Below are positions 1 to 12,500 of a stretch of 64,000 bases of DNA, one piece after another. The DNA is from Mansonella perstans (lineage: Eukaryota > Nematoda > Chromadorea > Rhabditida > Onchocercidae), in the NCBI GenBank assembly GCA_037074765.1, contig JBAMDO010000015.1, positions 62,001 through 126,000 on the forward strand, given 5' to 3'. Every line of letters begins with the position of its first letter. Position 1 is the stretch's first letter. The notes beneath the pieces were generated by a model. It saw only the letters and a program-made list of their open reading frames with translations, searched no databases and was not told the DNA's origin. Position numbers and translations under genes: made by a program.

Positions 1-3000
1 AAATTTCTAAATTTATGCTAAAAAATGAATATTTGGGCTAAAACTTTTTAATCTTTTAAATAAATTCTGACGTGGATTTATTTAAACGTTGATTTCGAAG
101 TGATTCTTCATGAATGAATTAAACTTTGTTCAATAATTTTTAATGCTAATTTCCTATGCTTCCTGTTCTATTTTCTTTCTCATCATTCTCATTCTTCAAT
201 ATTATTACTCTAATTTCTGTCAAATTTGATGTATTCCAACATTTAGTTCAAGAGCATATAGCACAATGGTATGGCGATTGACCAGTAGAGTATTCTATCA
301 AATTGTATTCTATCTCAATGAGTTGTTTGTAGTGGAGTAATCAAATGGATCTCGTGTTCACTGTTCCATTGTCCACTTATTGGTCAAACTATTTGTTTAT
401 TAACACTCATAGAAATAGAAGTGGACAGAGTATTTGAACAACAGTCTAAATTAAGTGAGGGAGAAAGTCTATTTAAACTCATATCAATTTTGAAATGTAA
501 AACAAAATAATAAAAGTCCAAATCCTTAGAAGAAGGTAATAGTAATTAATTTTGGATTTCGATTTCCTCAAATTTGCGGTCTTCCAGTGGAGATTTAACA
601 TAAAAGCGAATTGAAATCCTATCTTTTGTATGGACGATATAATGGTGCTAAGATTAATTGCAGGTTTTACTTTCGTCAGTTGTCTTCTTTTATATCTTCT
701 TTATGCTTTTATGTGACTCATCCATCCGTAAAATCTAAAAACACCTGGTGAGGTGGAAATGGTTAATCAAATTTAACTTTTTTTAATCCTTAAAATTTCA
801 TCACTTCTAGAGGTTCCAAAAAATGAAAAATGCGGAGAGGTAATACTAGAAAAAGATTGCACATAAAAGCGAAATGCGACTTTTGACTAATCAAATGTAC
901 ATTAATTACATCGAAAGAGCATCTAATTTCTATGGTGTTCACTCAAGCGCACAATATTGTTAGTTTTAAGGATTAATACATACCAATTTGCAGCTTAGAA
1001 GCATTTTCAGAGCTCAAGCTAGTCTTCAATCACTTATAGGAAATCTATGCTGAAAACTTTACATTTAAACCAAGAGAAGATTGTAAAGGGAATCACATGA
1101 ATTTCAAAAACCATTTTTTCAGATTGAAAAATCGATCAAAACGTATTTCTCCTGCAAAAATAACTTGTTGAAAGTTGAAATATCAACATTTTAACTTGTC
1201 ATTGAAGCTTAGTCATCTTATCATAAGTTATAGATGATATTTGCAATTTGTCTTAAAACCGTGATGGATATCTTCCTCGCAAATTTAAAACTTAGCAGGG
1301 ATCTTTTCCAAGGTTCTCTGAACAGCAACAATTAGCAGTTATGATTTATTTGCAAAAGTTACAGCATAGAAAAGAAAGGAAAATTATTGTGCTTCACAAA
1401 ATGGAAGTTTTCATGCACTCTTTCTAGCAGGCTAACGGTTTCTTTAAAGTTTTATGAGGCAAAAACAATTTAATTTTTAACGAAATGATCGATCTCAATG
1501 ATTGTGAAAGCACAAAATAATTTATAGCGGCTGAAGTAATGGAAATTCTTTTTCTGGTATCCCATTATTTTCATCTGCTTTTCGCTCTTCTTGTACTATA
1601 ATATCTACTGAGCGATCGCTGAGAATTTTCTTGAAGCTCGATATTACTGAGATTATGCTTCTAAGAAATTTTGATTCTGAATATTTTAATGAAAGCAGAA
1701 AGAGAATTAGATTACTCAGAAGCAATAAAATAAAGGAGGGTTGTTACATCGAAGTGCGTTTATTTTTCCTGCGTACCATTTTAATGGCAGTCAAATTATT
1801 TCCAATCAATTATAAGACTAGTTTAAAGTTACACGAACAAAGGTTCGAAAGGTCGAAAAATGTTCCCTAACCTGACCTCCACTTCATCATATTCACATAT
1901 TTGTCTGCTTTCTGTAATAACATTTGTCATTGCCCAGGAATTTAGGGTTATGTATGTAAATAATATCAAACTATCAAACGACATCATATCAGACTAAGGG
2001 TTATTGAGGTTTCGGTGAGAAGGTTGAGAAGACCAATTATATTTGCTGAAAATAAAGAATTTTTCAGTGGGACGATTTTATTTGTTTGCTGAAAAGTAAA
2101 TTTGAATTCTTTTTGGGAGGAAGTATAATCAACACATTGAAAAGATTCATTTGTTATGTTTGATTGAAGAAATAACGCGTCGTAAATTTTTCAAATGAAA
2201 TGCTGAGAAATTGATCTAGCAAAGAATGACGACATTTTTGATTAACATTTACTGTAAGTATTTCTTCTAGACAGAAGAATTCAGCATGACAGTCAGTCTT
2301 TCTTCCTTATTCTTTAAATAATGCTATTAATGTTTCATTACTTTTAAATATTTATTTTAAATTTTCAAATTGGTAAAATTTCGAAAGAGGAACTGGAAAT
2401 CGATAGATTTAATTGTTGATATGATCATCTCTTTATCCCCTGTCCCAATAACATAACCATAAAAAATTCAAATTAATGTCTAAAAACACATTGAGCAGCC
2501 TCCAATGTCAGCTTTGGTATAACAAAACGCAATTAAGAAAAGGAAATAACATTAAAAAAAATTATGCGTTCGATTAATGAGCCGTAAGTGAAACGCCAAT
2601 AGCTACAACAAGTTTTCATCACATAAACGATTGCCGGCATTTATTGTTGTTTTTAATCTTGCATTCAGCAAACATCCTCCTCAAATTTGTTTAATTGCTG
2701 AAACAGAAAGATTTTAAGGACAATGAATCATTGAATATATGTGACAAGAAATTGACACTGTTTATTATCCTATTTCTTCTATTTTTGAACGATCAAAAAC
2801 TTTAATTATTTAAGTACGATTATGGTTCCTGTCTGCATATTAAATTAACTTGTCCTACAACATATATTCGAATTGGAAAATCATTTGCATGAAACAAGCT
2901 GGCACAAAATATATTACTATTTTTTATGCTATATGGGCGCATTTTTATTTATTACCGCTCAAATCATCCATTTATCAATAATGAGGCCATTAAATGCTGA

Positions 3001-3521
3001 GGAGAATCTGTGTTTTTTTAAGATGTATTTGTGCGAAAAAGATTCAATTTAAACGCACAAATAAATCCTTAATTCAAGCATAATTTCATTCAAAAAAAAA
3101 ACAAATTAAATCATCTCTGTTCATCGCTCATAATTTTGTTGTCATGGCAATGTCAACGGATGCATGTTTACGGTAAGAAAGGGGTTTGAGGAAATTGTGT
3201 TCAGAATATAATTTATGGCTTTGATATGACGAGTTTTATTCGAAATTAAATCAAGGTCGCTGAGGCACACTTCCTTATCAAAAATGAATGATGCCTCAGA
3301 GGGAAGTGTTTCGTTTCAACTTTTATTAACTCTGAAAGAAATTGAAATATTCAGAGTACAGAACGCGGTGCTGTGCTGAACTTCAAAATATTTACTGTTG
3401 TAAATTCGACCAAATTTGCTTTTCAAATAGCATTATCAAATACTTGAAGATCTTAAAGATTCTACAGCAATCATTCTTGATCACAAAAAATTCCCAAAAC
3501 TCAAATCAAATAATATTTCAG
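1..3521. other. Left flank without a recognisable gene
   Basis: I see no exon here that I can support. The cadherin gene to the right must have exons further upstream, because its first visible exon opens with an acceptor and starts at the end of one cadherin repeat. No upstream segment shows cadherin motifs (DxNDN, AxDxD, LDRE). Short open stretches such as 1631-1870 have no family resemblance and read like chance frames in AT-rich DNA. The stretch is probably a long intron of the cadherin gene. Confidence 0.5.
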
Positions 3522-6500
3522 ATTGAATTACTTGTAACAGGAAAAGAAAGAAACATTGATAATATTCATTCGTATTATGAATTCACGATTAAGGAAGGAG
3601 TACCAGTGGGATACACTGTAGGAAAAATTGGTAGCGGAGAATTATTTAAATTTATGCTATTGAAAGAGAACAACGATTTTGAAATTGACAAGGAAAATGG
3701 ATTAATTCGGACAAGGAATGAAGTGAAGGTGAAAATTTAAGTTGAAGACCACAAAAAATTCAGCAGGTTAAACATCTCTGTTAAATAAAATACCACTATT
3801 TTAACTCTGACAAAAATTATCAATATTATGACATTTATTACAGAATTCGGAAACTTACCTGGATATCAGGGTCACAAATAGAGATTATAACGAGATAACC
3901 AAACAAGTCACTGCACTCATTATTGTCATTCGAGCGCACAAAAGTTCACTTCTCTGTTCACGAAATCGTATTGACTTAATGGTGTCTGAAAATTCACCAT
4001 CCGGGACATTTGTTGGTGTTCTAACTGCAAATGAAAATAATTATACTCGCTATACACTTCGAGGAAATCCGGATACAATATCAATAGATAGCGGTACTGG
4101 AATCATAAATACCACTGCGCCGTTTGATTTTGAAAAAGTATGCCGTTTATAATTGATTGTATGCTTGGAAATAGAAAATGAGGCAATCTCTCAATTGAAA
4201 AAATAAGCAAATTTTGAGATTTTAAGCATATCACAACAAAATAATTTGAATCGTTTTTTCTTCCATCAAATCTTTAATTTTCAGGGAAATCTTTATCAGT
4301 TCAAGGCGATCGCTCATGAAATACAAGGTGCATCAATGGAATGTCACGTTTCTCTGTATATTATCGACAAGAATGACAATGCACCTAAATTTGGCTCAAG
4401 TAATTATGAGGTCAAAGTTTACGAGGATGTTCCGGTTGGCAAAGTGATTCTTCAACTTGAAGTTGAGGATTTGGACACCAGTTAGTTTTTGAGAACAGTT
4501 CTAAGGAAAAATGGCATTCAACTCATTAATGTGGTGACAGTCAAAATCTATTTCTTACAACAGCTTCTAGAATTACCAAAATTTACCGACTTTTCATATC
4601 TTTTTTCGATATTTTTTAACTTTTAGCATCCAATAGCAGCCGTAAGTTCAAGTAGTATTTAATTTCGTTGAATTCTTTAGTAAATGAGTTCGTTTACGAA
4701 ATTTCTGTAATCGGTAATGAGCGAAGTTGGTTCGGAATTAAACCTGATGGACGAGTTTTCCTCACAGCACCGCTTGATCGGGAATACATGACAGTTCATC
4801 AGTTACACATTACTGTTTATGATCAAAAACCACCGAAAAAAAGTGAGTAATTTTACATTGACTCAAACTCAACTTAATTAAAAATTTTTTTTAATTCCTG
4901 CTGCTGTTTAATTATGATTTTAATTATGAACTGTAAAAGCATTTAAAGTTTTGCAAAATAAAATTCAAACAGTCAAGTTAAAGAAGTTAGTTTTTCCGAG
5001 ACAATTATTGAATTTAACTTTATGTTTTAGCATTCAAAGCAACAACTACAGTAAAAATAATAGTTCTGGACGTAAATGATAATGCTCCACAGTTCGTCTC
5101 ACCACCTGTGTTTTGCATTTCTGAAGAAACAACACCAGGCACTATCGTCGGCCTAGTTCATGCCATTGATCCTGACTTGAGTCATAATGGACAATTGCAA
5201 TATCGCATTTTACCATGGTCAAATCCAGAAGGCCTATTTATGATAGATCCAATCCATGGATATCTAATGGTATCATTCTTATCTAACGCACAGCTTATAA
5301 CGTTTTTAATCTCTTAAAAATTACAATTGTCCTTAATTGTGTTGCAATAGATAAATTTAGCTGATAACTTCATGAAAACAAGCCAATACAACGAAGTTCT
5401 GAAATGCTAAAGAAAATTTTAAACTTAAACAATCAAGTTTAAACTAAGATATAATTGCTGCTGCAACGACGATAATTAAAGATGAGGAAGTTTTAAATTC
5501 TAGCTGAAAATTCATTTTTTTCAGACACATTCTCAAATTGATGTGGAAGAGCGAAAAAATTATCATTTAGTAGTTGAAGCAAAGGATTACGGTATTCCAA
5601 AGAGATTGTCTACGATTGTCTCAATAGATGTGATTTTTCTGGCAGTTAACAAAGGATCAACAAGACTGAGAAGTTTTTACCATTCAAAGATTCCAGAGAA
5701 TGTTCCAGTTGGTCATACCGCGTTCCTGATTAAAGTATGTCGAGTGAAATTCAAATTTTTTAAAACAAATCTTATGCAAACATTTTTTATGGGAAGATTC
5801 ATCTTAATCCTTACGATCTTAATAAGAAAGCTCAATCGGATGACTGGATGAAATTTCGAGAAAACTGAAAATATAATTATCTGTTTTTATGAGAAAAATT
5901 TTAAAGTAAACTCTAGTTTTCTTTCCATCACTCATAATATGTTTTTTCTTGCTTTTCTGCTGACGTTCGAAGTAAACACTCGTTGTTTAAGGCTATTATG
6001 ACAGATGATGTTTCTTTTGAAATTGAATCCGGGAATGAGGACAACCATTTTCGAATATCTTCCACAAACGGAACAATCACGACAAATAAACGCTTAAATG
6101 CTGTTAAAAAACCAAGTTATAATTTGACGGTTTCAATGCGATCAAACAATAATACTAAAAAGCAGAGCAGGTGCAATTTCTCACAGATGGTGCAAAATTC
6201 TTCTAAATACTATGTCACCTTTTAATAGCAAGAATATCTGACCATATTATTATGGCTAGGAATCTAATCAAACTTTGACCATCTCATTCATTCATCACTG
6301 CAGCAATCCAGATATTTATCAAAATACTTTGTGAACATTGCTGAAAGTTTCCTATTTGTATTGAGTTTATGATCATGATAATTAATTAATAGCAACGATT
6401 AATTAACAGCATCATACATACTAGTCTGTAATAAAATTTATTACAATTGAGGCACTAGTGAAGTTATTTCAGCATTATTTTGATTGAAATTTTAAACATC

Positions 6501-9500
6501 GATGCTAAAATTGCCCGATTTCCTGGCCATGTTGACAGGATATTATATGTCGGTGAAAATTTTCAAGGACCATATCCGGTTACTGTAGAAGTGCTGAAAG
6601 ATATTGCTGCAAACTCAGAGCTGTACGGGATTCTGTCTTATTCACTCGTTCAGGTTTTTTTTTTTGCATTTAAAATGGTACAATAATTTAAACGAGATGG
6701 TTGAGATGCGATAAGGCCAAAAATGTTATTTAATATTGATCGTTCCCTTTTATTTCCTTGTAGGTGAAAGGTTATTAATTTCTTTTCAGGGTAACAGCAC
6801 GCTGTTTCGGGTAACACCACAAACAGGCAAACTACAAATTACAGAACCGCTGAATTACGAAGTGCAAGACCGGTATGAACTGGTTGTGCAGGCTAATGAT
6901 CTTACTGTCCCGAGACATTTCAGTACAACAACTACAGTTATTGTAATAGTAGTGAATGTAAACGACAATGTGCCGATCTTCGAGCAGCCAAAGTACTACG
7001 TTGAAGTGATGGAAAATGAACCTGCTGAAAAGAATTCAACATTATTATGTCTAAAAGCAACAGATAATGATGACCGGAGATTCTCGATGATAAGGCAATT
7101 TTTCGGAAGCTTTCAAATTATTTGAGACTTAAACTATCTTAATAAGCATATGAGGCTTTCATCTTCAGATTGCTTCAATCTACTTTTTAAATTAAATTCC
7201 CTTTGCAGTTATCATCGTATTGCCGTATTGCTCATTGCTTATTGTGTGATCATTTTGTTTATAAGATATATGTGAAATTTTTTCTCCATTCATTTAGTTT
7301 AGTTCCAAATTCTTTTTTTTTATTGCATTAAATTAAATTTCCACTTAATTCATTGCAATTGTTCAGACAAGTTGAAGTAATCAAAAAGAAAGTGTAAGCT
7401 TAATTAGATTCAAAAATGATTTTCTCATAATTATAGATACAGCCTTGATAACGAAGACTTGTTACCATTCTTCATCAATTCAACAACAGGATGCATAGAA
7501 AGACTGGAAGTGCTGGATCGTGAATCTCAATCGCAATGGATCTTGAAGATAATGGCTCATGATAATGGAAAATTTGTTGAACGTTCAAGTACTGCAATAG
7601 TACAGATTCAAGTTCTGGATCAAAATGATAATATTCCTATCATCCTAAATGAACAACTTGATGTCTTCATTCCAAAAAATGTTGAAAAAGGTATCTGTAA
7701 GTATTTTTATTAACTTATGGTTACGTCATTACCAGAACTATTGCGATTTTTAAATGAATTTAGCAAGGAAATGATGGATTGATATAATGGTTTGCTCAAA
7801 TCACTATTATTTTGCATAGATCAGCAGCCGAACAGGTCAACTATCCGGATTCACAACATAAGATAAAAAATTTTGAGAAATTTCTTAAATTTACCAATGC
7901 AATAATTGTATTCGAATATGTTAGGAGAAAAAAAGAATATACTATTAAAAAAAAAGAATATAAAAAGAAAAGTAATAGTATATTTTTTATTACCTTACCC
8001 TACTATTACTTTACCCACAAATGCTTCAGGTCGAGATTTTCAAAAATTATTGCTGAAGTCATAAATAGAAGCTAGAATCTGAGATTTAGAAGAAAATATT
8101 TTGTCCTGAGTCAAATTATTCCATCTTTAGATGATGTGGTATATGTGCTATCGGCATATGATCCAGATGAAAGTGATGTCCTGAACTACAATCTTAGTGG
8201 TCCAGATGTATCATATTTCCAAATCAACCAGGCCGGTATCATCACTGCTACACAAAAACTGCTCAGAAAAGATTACTCAATTACTGCAATAGTTTCTGAT
8301 CATGGGAACTTAAATTCTTCCGTGGAATTGGCGTTTTATATATCCGAAGCTATGAGATTTCCTATGTTTAAGGTAGTCGAAACGTTCGCTAAAATTCTCG
8401 CTCAATTTGAAATAAACCATTCTAAAGTGTTTTATTTTTCCTTTCGGTTCCTTAGCTGTCTTCGCCACACTGCATTTTTTTAGAGATTAAAACAAATTCC
8501 ATAGAGTCTATTTGACCATCAAGGTTCACTTACATACTGAAGCTTTGCGGAATTCTAAGAGTTCCTTCTATGAGGTCTTTATTTTTTATTTTTATTTTTA
8601 TTTTGTTATTAAAGTTCATGTAAATTCATTATTTTAAATTAAGCTCCAGTATCTTTCATCTATTATAAGTTTCCAGAAACGTTCACTGGAATTCACGGTT
8701 ACAGAACACGATCCAGGTATACTTGTTACAAAAATTTCTGCCCAATCTCTTAATGTATCCAATCGCGGAATATTATTTTCGATTATTAGCGGCGATCCAC
8801 ATCATCATTTTCATCTAAATCCTAATTCTGGAGAATTGTATACAACGTATGTCTTTTGGGCTTATAAAGTATTTCTAGGTGAGGGTATCTTTTGCTGTTA
8901 TTAAATAAGTTTTAGCTTTAATTTGGAAAACAATTTGTAGTTAATTTCTGCATCTATTTAATTATTTCCATCAAGAATAGGTTTTCTTGAGTTTATGCAT
9001 CTGTATTTATAAATGATGTTTGGATTCCATCAGGGTCGGGATTTCATCAAATTTATATTGCCAAAAAATCTTGAACTGAAATTTAAGAGATCGAGTAGAT
9101 TATGAATATCGAAAGAAGTATGAACTTTGGATTGCTGCTATAGATCAGCATGCTCAACCGATGATTTCATATGCAAACTGCGTTGTGAATGTTGCGGACA
9201 TCAATGACAACAGGCCTTTCTTTGGAAAGGTTTTCACTTATTTCATTCTTAGCTGGGTTCTAGAAATAGAGGATATGACCTTTATTTCGGATTAATATAT
9301 ATATATGTTAATGCAAAGACCTTAAACTTCACGGTAAAATCCATTCTTTTAGTAACGGTAAATTTTGTACGAATATTTACTTTCGAAAGATGACTTTTTT
9401 AGGTTTTCTATTCTGCTTCAGTAGCAGAAAATGGTGATAGCGATGAACTGATAATTAAAGTTACCGCACGAGATTCTGATTCCGGAATGAATGGGGAGAT

Positions 9501-12500
9501 TTCGTATAGTTTGGTGGCAGATGATGTGGATGCATGGAAATACTTCAAAATCAATGAAAAATCGGGAGAAGTTTTTACTGTTTCTGGTTTGGATGCTGAA
9601 TATTTTAGAGAATATTATTTGCATATTATTGCAAAGGATCACGGTAATCCACAGTTATCAGAGACGGTGGTTCTAAAGGTTTTGCTTATTTTCAATTTAT
9701 GAATTACATTTTTTCGTCGTTAATTAATTGATTTAATGACCAATTGACTATCCAATTGATCATCAATATTTTTTAACCCAATTCTGTTGATATTTCGCGG
9801 AGATTGTTTATTTCTAATTAAATTGATTTAGTTTTTCAAATTTTCTTACAAAATTGAGTCAAATTTATTCATTTGTTCAATTTATGACTTATATCTTTTG
9901 CATAGATTGTCAGTTAAATTCATTAATCGATTTTTGTGCTATCATATTTTTGATGGTGATTAAATGAATAAAATGTAAGCAAATGCTGAAAATAGATACT
10001 TGATATTAATTTAATTTTCATCTTCAGATTGAAGTACTGGATAAGAACGATAACTCGCCGCGTTTTTCGAATTTATTTCATGGTGCAGTTGCAGAAAATA
10101 GTGCTGTGGGGACATTAATACTTCAGGTCTGGACATTTAATAATCTTTACTGTGATTTTGTTTATTTATTCTCATTACCATGTAAAATAGCTGTTCAGGT
10201 AACAAGTTATGATGCTGATATGAACAGTACTCTTATCTATGGTTTGGAAGGTGACTATGCTGATAACTTCTTGATTGACCAACAAACTGGCTGGATTAGT
10301 TTGGCAAAAGAAGTTGATCGAGAAAAAGTATGAAATGGAATATTTTCCTTTATTCAGCTGAAATTAAAGTAATTTGTAGGAAAAAGCCTGATAAAAATAA
10401 AAAACATCAATGCGTAGACAGAAGATTATTTGCTGGGCTTGCTACTCCATTAGAAGAGAAGAAGGTGATAATTGAGGATTGATAGAAAAATTTTCATTGT
10501 TTTGTTGTGAAAGTTAAAATTTCGAAAATATTTTACAGAGACATGAATATTCGATGAAAGCGAAAGTGTGGGATGGCTTATGGGAATTACGGACATCGCT
10601 AACTATTACAGTACAAGACGTTAATGATAATGCTCCCATTTTCAGCGATTCATTTTATAAATTTTCGGTCGCAGCTGATTCAGTAAGATATTGGGATTTT
10701 TTTAATTTTAACTCTTATTAAACCTATCATGAAAAAAAAAATACATGAAATTAAAAGTGAAGTTTAGAACTGATTTGGGGAATTTCAGATTTGTTAAGGA
10801 CTTTTAGTAATTAATGAAAAAATTTTCATTCCAAAAATTTACAGAAAATCTTTACTGAAATTGGGAGAGTTTTGGCCTTTGATGTGGATGAAGGATTGAA
10901 TGGACAAGTTAGCTATGATTTACGATGCGGCAGTAATTTATTTATGGTTGAGCCATCGAGTGGGCGCATTTTTTCAATAGCTGCTTTAGACCAATTCATG
11001 AATAACACTGTGGAATGTATAGTTCTTGCTCGTGACCAAGGATTTCCATCAATGAACAGCAATGTGAGTCATTTTTGTTGTTTGAAATGATTGAATTATT
11101 GATCAAAAGTGGACTATTCTAGGTCACTCTTTATATTCACATCGTCGATTCTGCTGAAAAAAATGAAATAAAGCAGCCTTACTATGAGTTTGCTCTTCTT
11201 CCCGATGCTGACCGTGGTACAACAATTGGTCATTTGCCATTGCATAATGTTAGTTGATTTTTCAAATTTTCGACTTCTAAAAAAGAGAAGACTTCTCTTC
11301 AAACTTCTCTAACAATTTACTTAATTCTTCATTTCATTGTTTCTTTAAAAGCCATTCACTATAAAGAATTTAAGGTGATTGCCGTAGTGAATGATAGTCG
11401 TTTCACAATGGACGGAAATGGCTATCTATTCACAAACGCTACATTTCCGGAGGCTGTGTTGGGATATAAGATTATCTTCTCTGTTACGACTAGTATTATG
11501 AACAATCCTATGAAAGCTATCGTTTCCGTCGAATTTACTGAACCAAACATTCACCGTCCACAGTTTTCATTTAAAAGGTAATTATGGGTAGAATTAAGTA
11601 AACTTTTTAAGTAATTATAAAAAATACTTTTTTCTTATAAAAAAAAGTGTGCATTAGCTGTACAATATAATACGATCAAAAAGTACAGCAAATTTTTTTT
11701 CTACTACTAAATAATGAAATCATAACCCTGAGGAAGCCTGGAAGAATAGAACTATTGAATTTCAGATTATTTCAGGTACAAATTTTCGATTCAAGAGAAT
11801 TGCCGCTTGAACTCACCAGTTGGCATAGTCACGGCGAAAGATCCCGATATGGGTCTTAATGGTCATCTGACTTATCAAATCATTGATGATGATGACTGTC
11901 TACCGTTTGCAGTTGAACTAACAACAGGTTTTATTTCCAACTTTCTTGTTTTGGATTTTCGATTATTTTCCTAATTAATCAATACCGAATTGAGGTGACA
12001 TTAATTCTAATTGATTAATACCGAATTGATAGTAACACATTTTTTTTTCTTATTTCCAACTTTCTTGTTTTGGATTTTCGGCTATTTTCCTATTAATCAA
12101 TATCGATCCAATCAAGCTCCATATCCTGTATAGTGCATAAGATTCATCCTTGAAGCATATGAAATCGCTTTTATATTGAACTTTCAAAAGAGTTTCCTTC
12201 TTTTGGATGTATAGGCCCTACAGATCCAATCAAGCTCCATCTACTTGTATTTGGAGTAAGAGTTGCCTTTCATCCTTCCTCCGGATTGCCCAAGGCTTCT
12301 GCCAGTGGAATACACCTTTTCTTATCTTCGGTTGGTACCTGTTTGAAATCGGAGATGCTACTGGAAACATATGCCGACATACCTCAAATCCTACGAACTG
12401 TGTCCACGAGGATGCGCAGGCTTTTTTATCAGATAAGGGATGTCCGTAAAATAAATGGAGAGAAATTAGAAAACTAACTGCCTGAGGATCTCGCTGGCAT

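Noticed and set aside
12207..12477. Two overlapping open frames before the LINE RT motifs
   Set aside because: Neither resembles a known LINE protein segment. The region is part of the decayed insertion and its duplicated flank.
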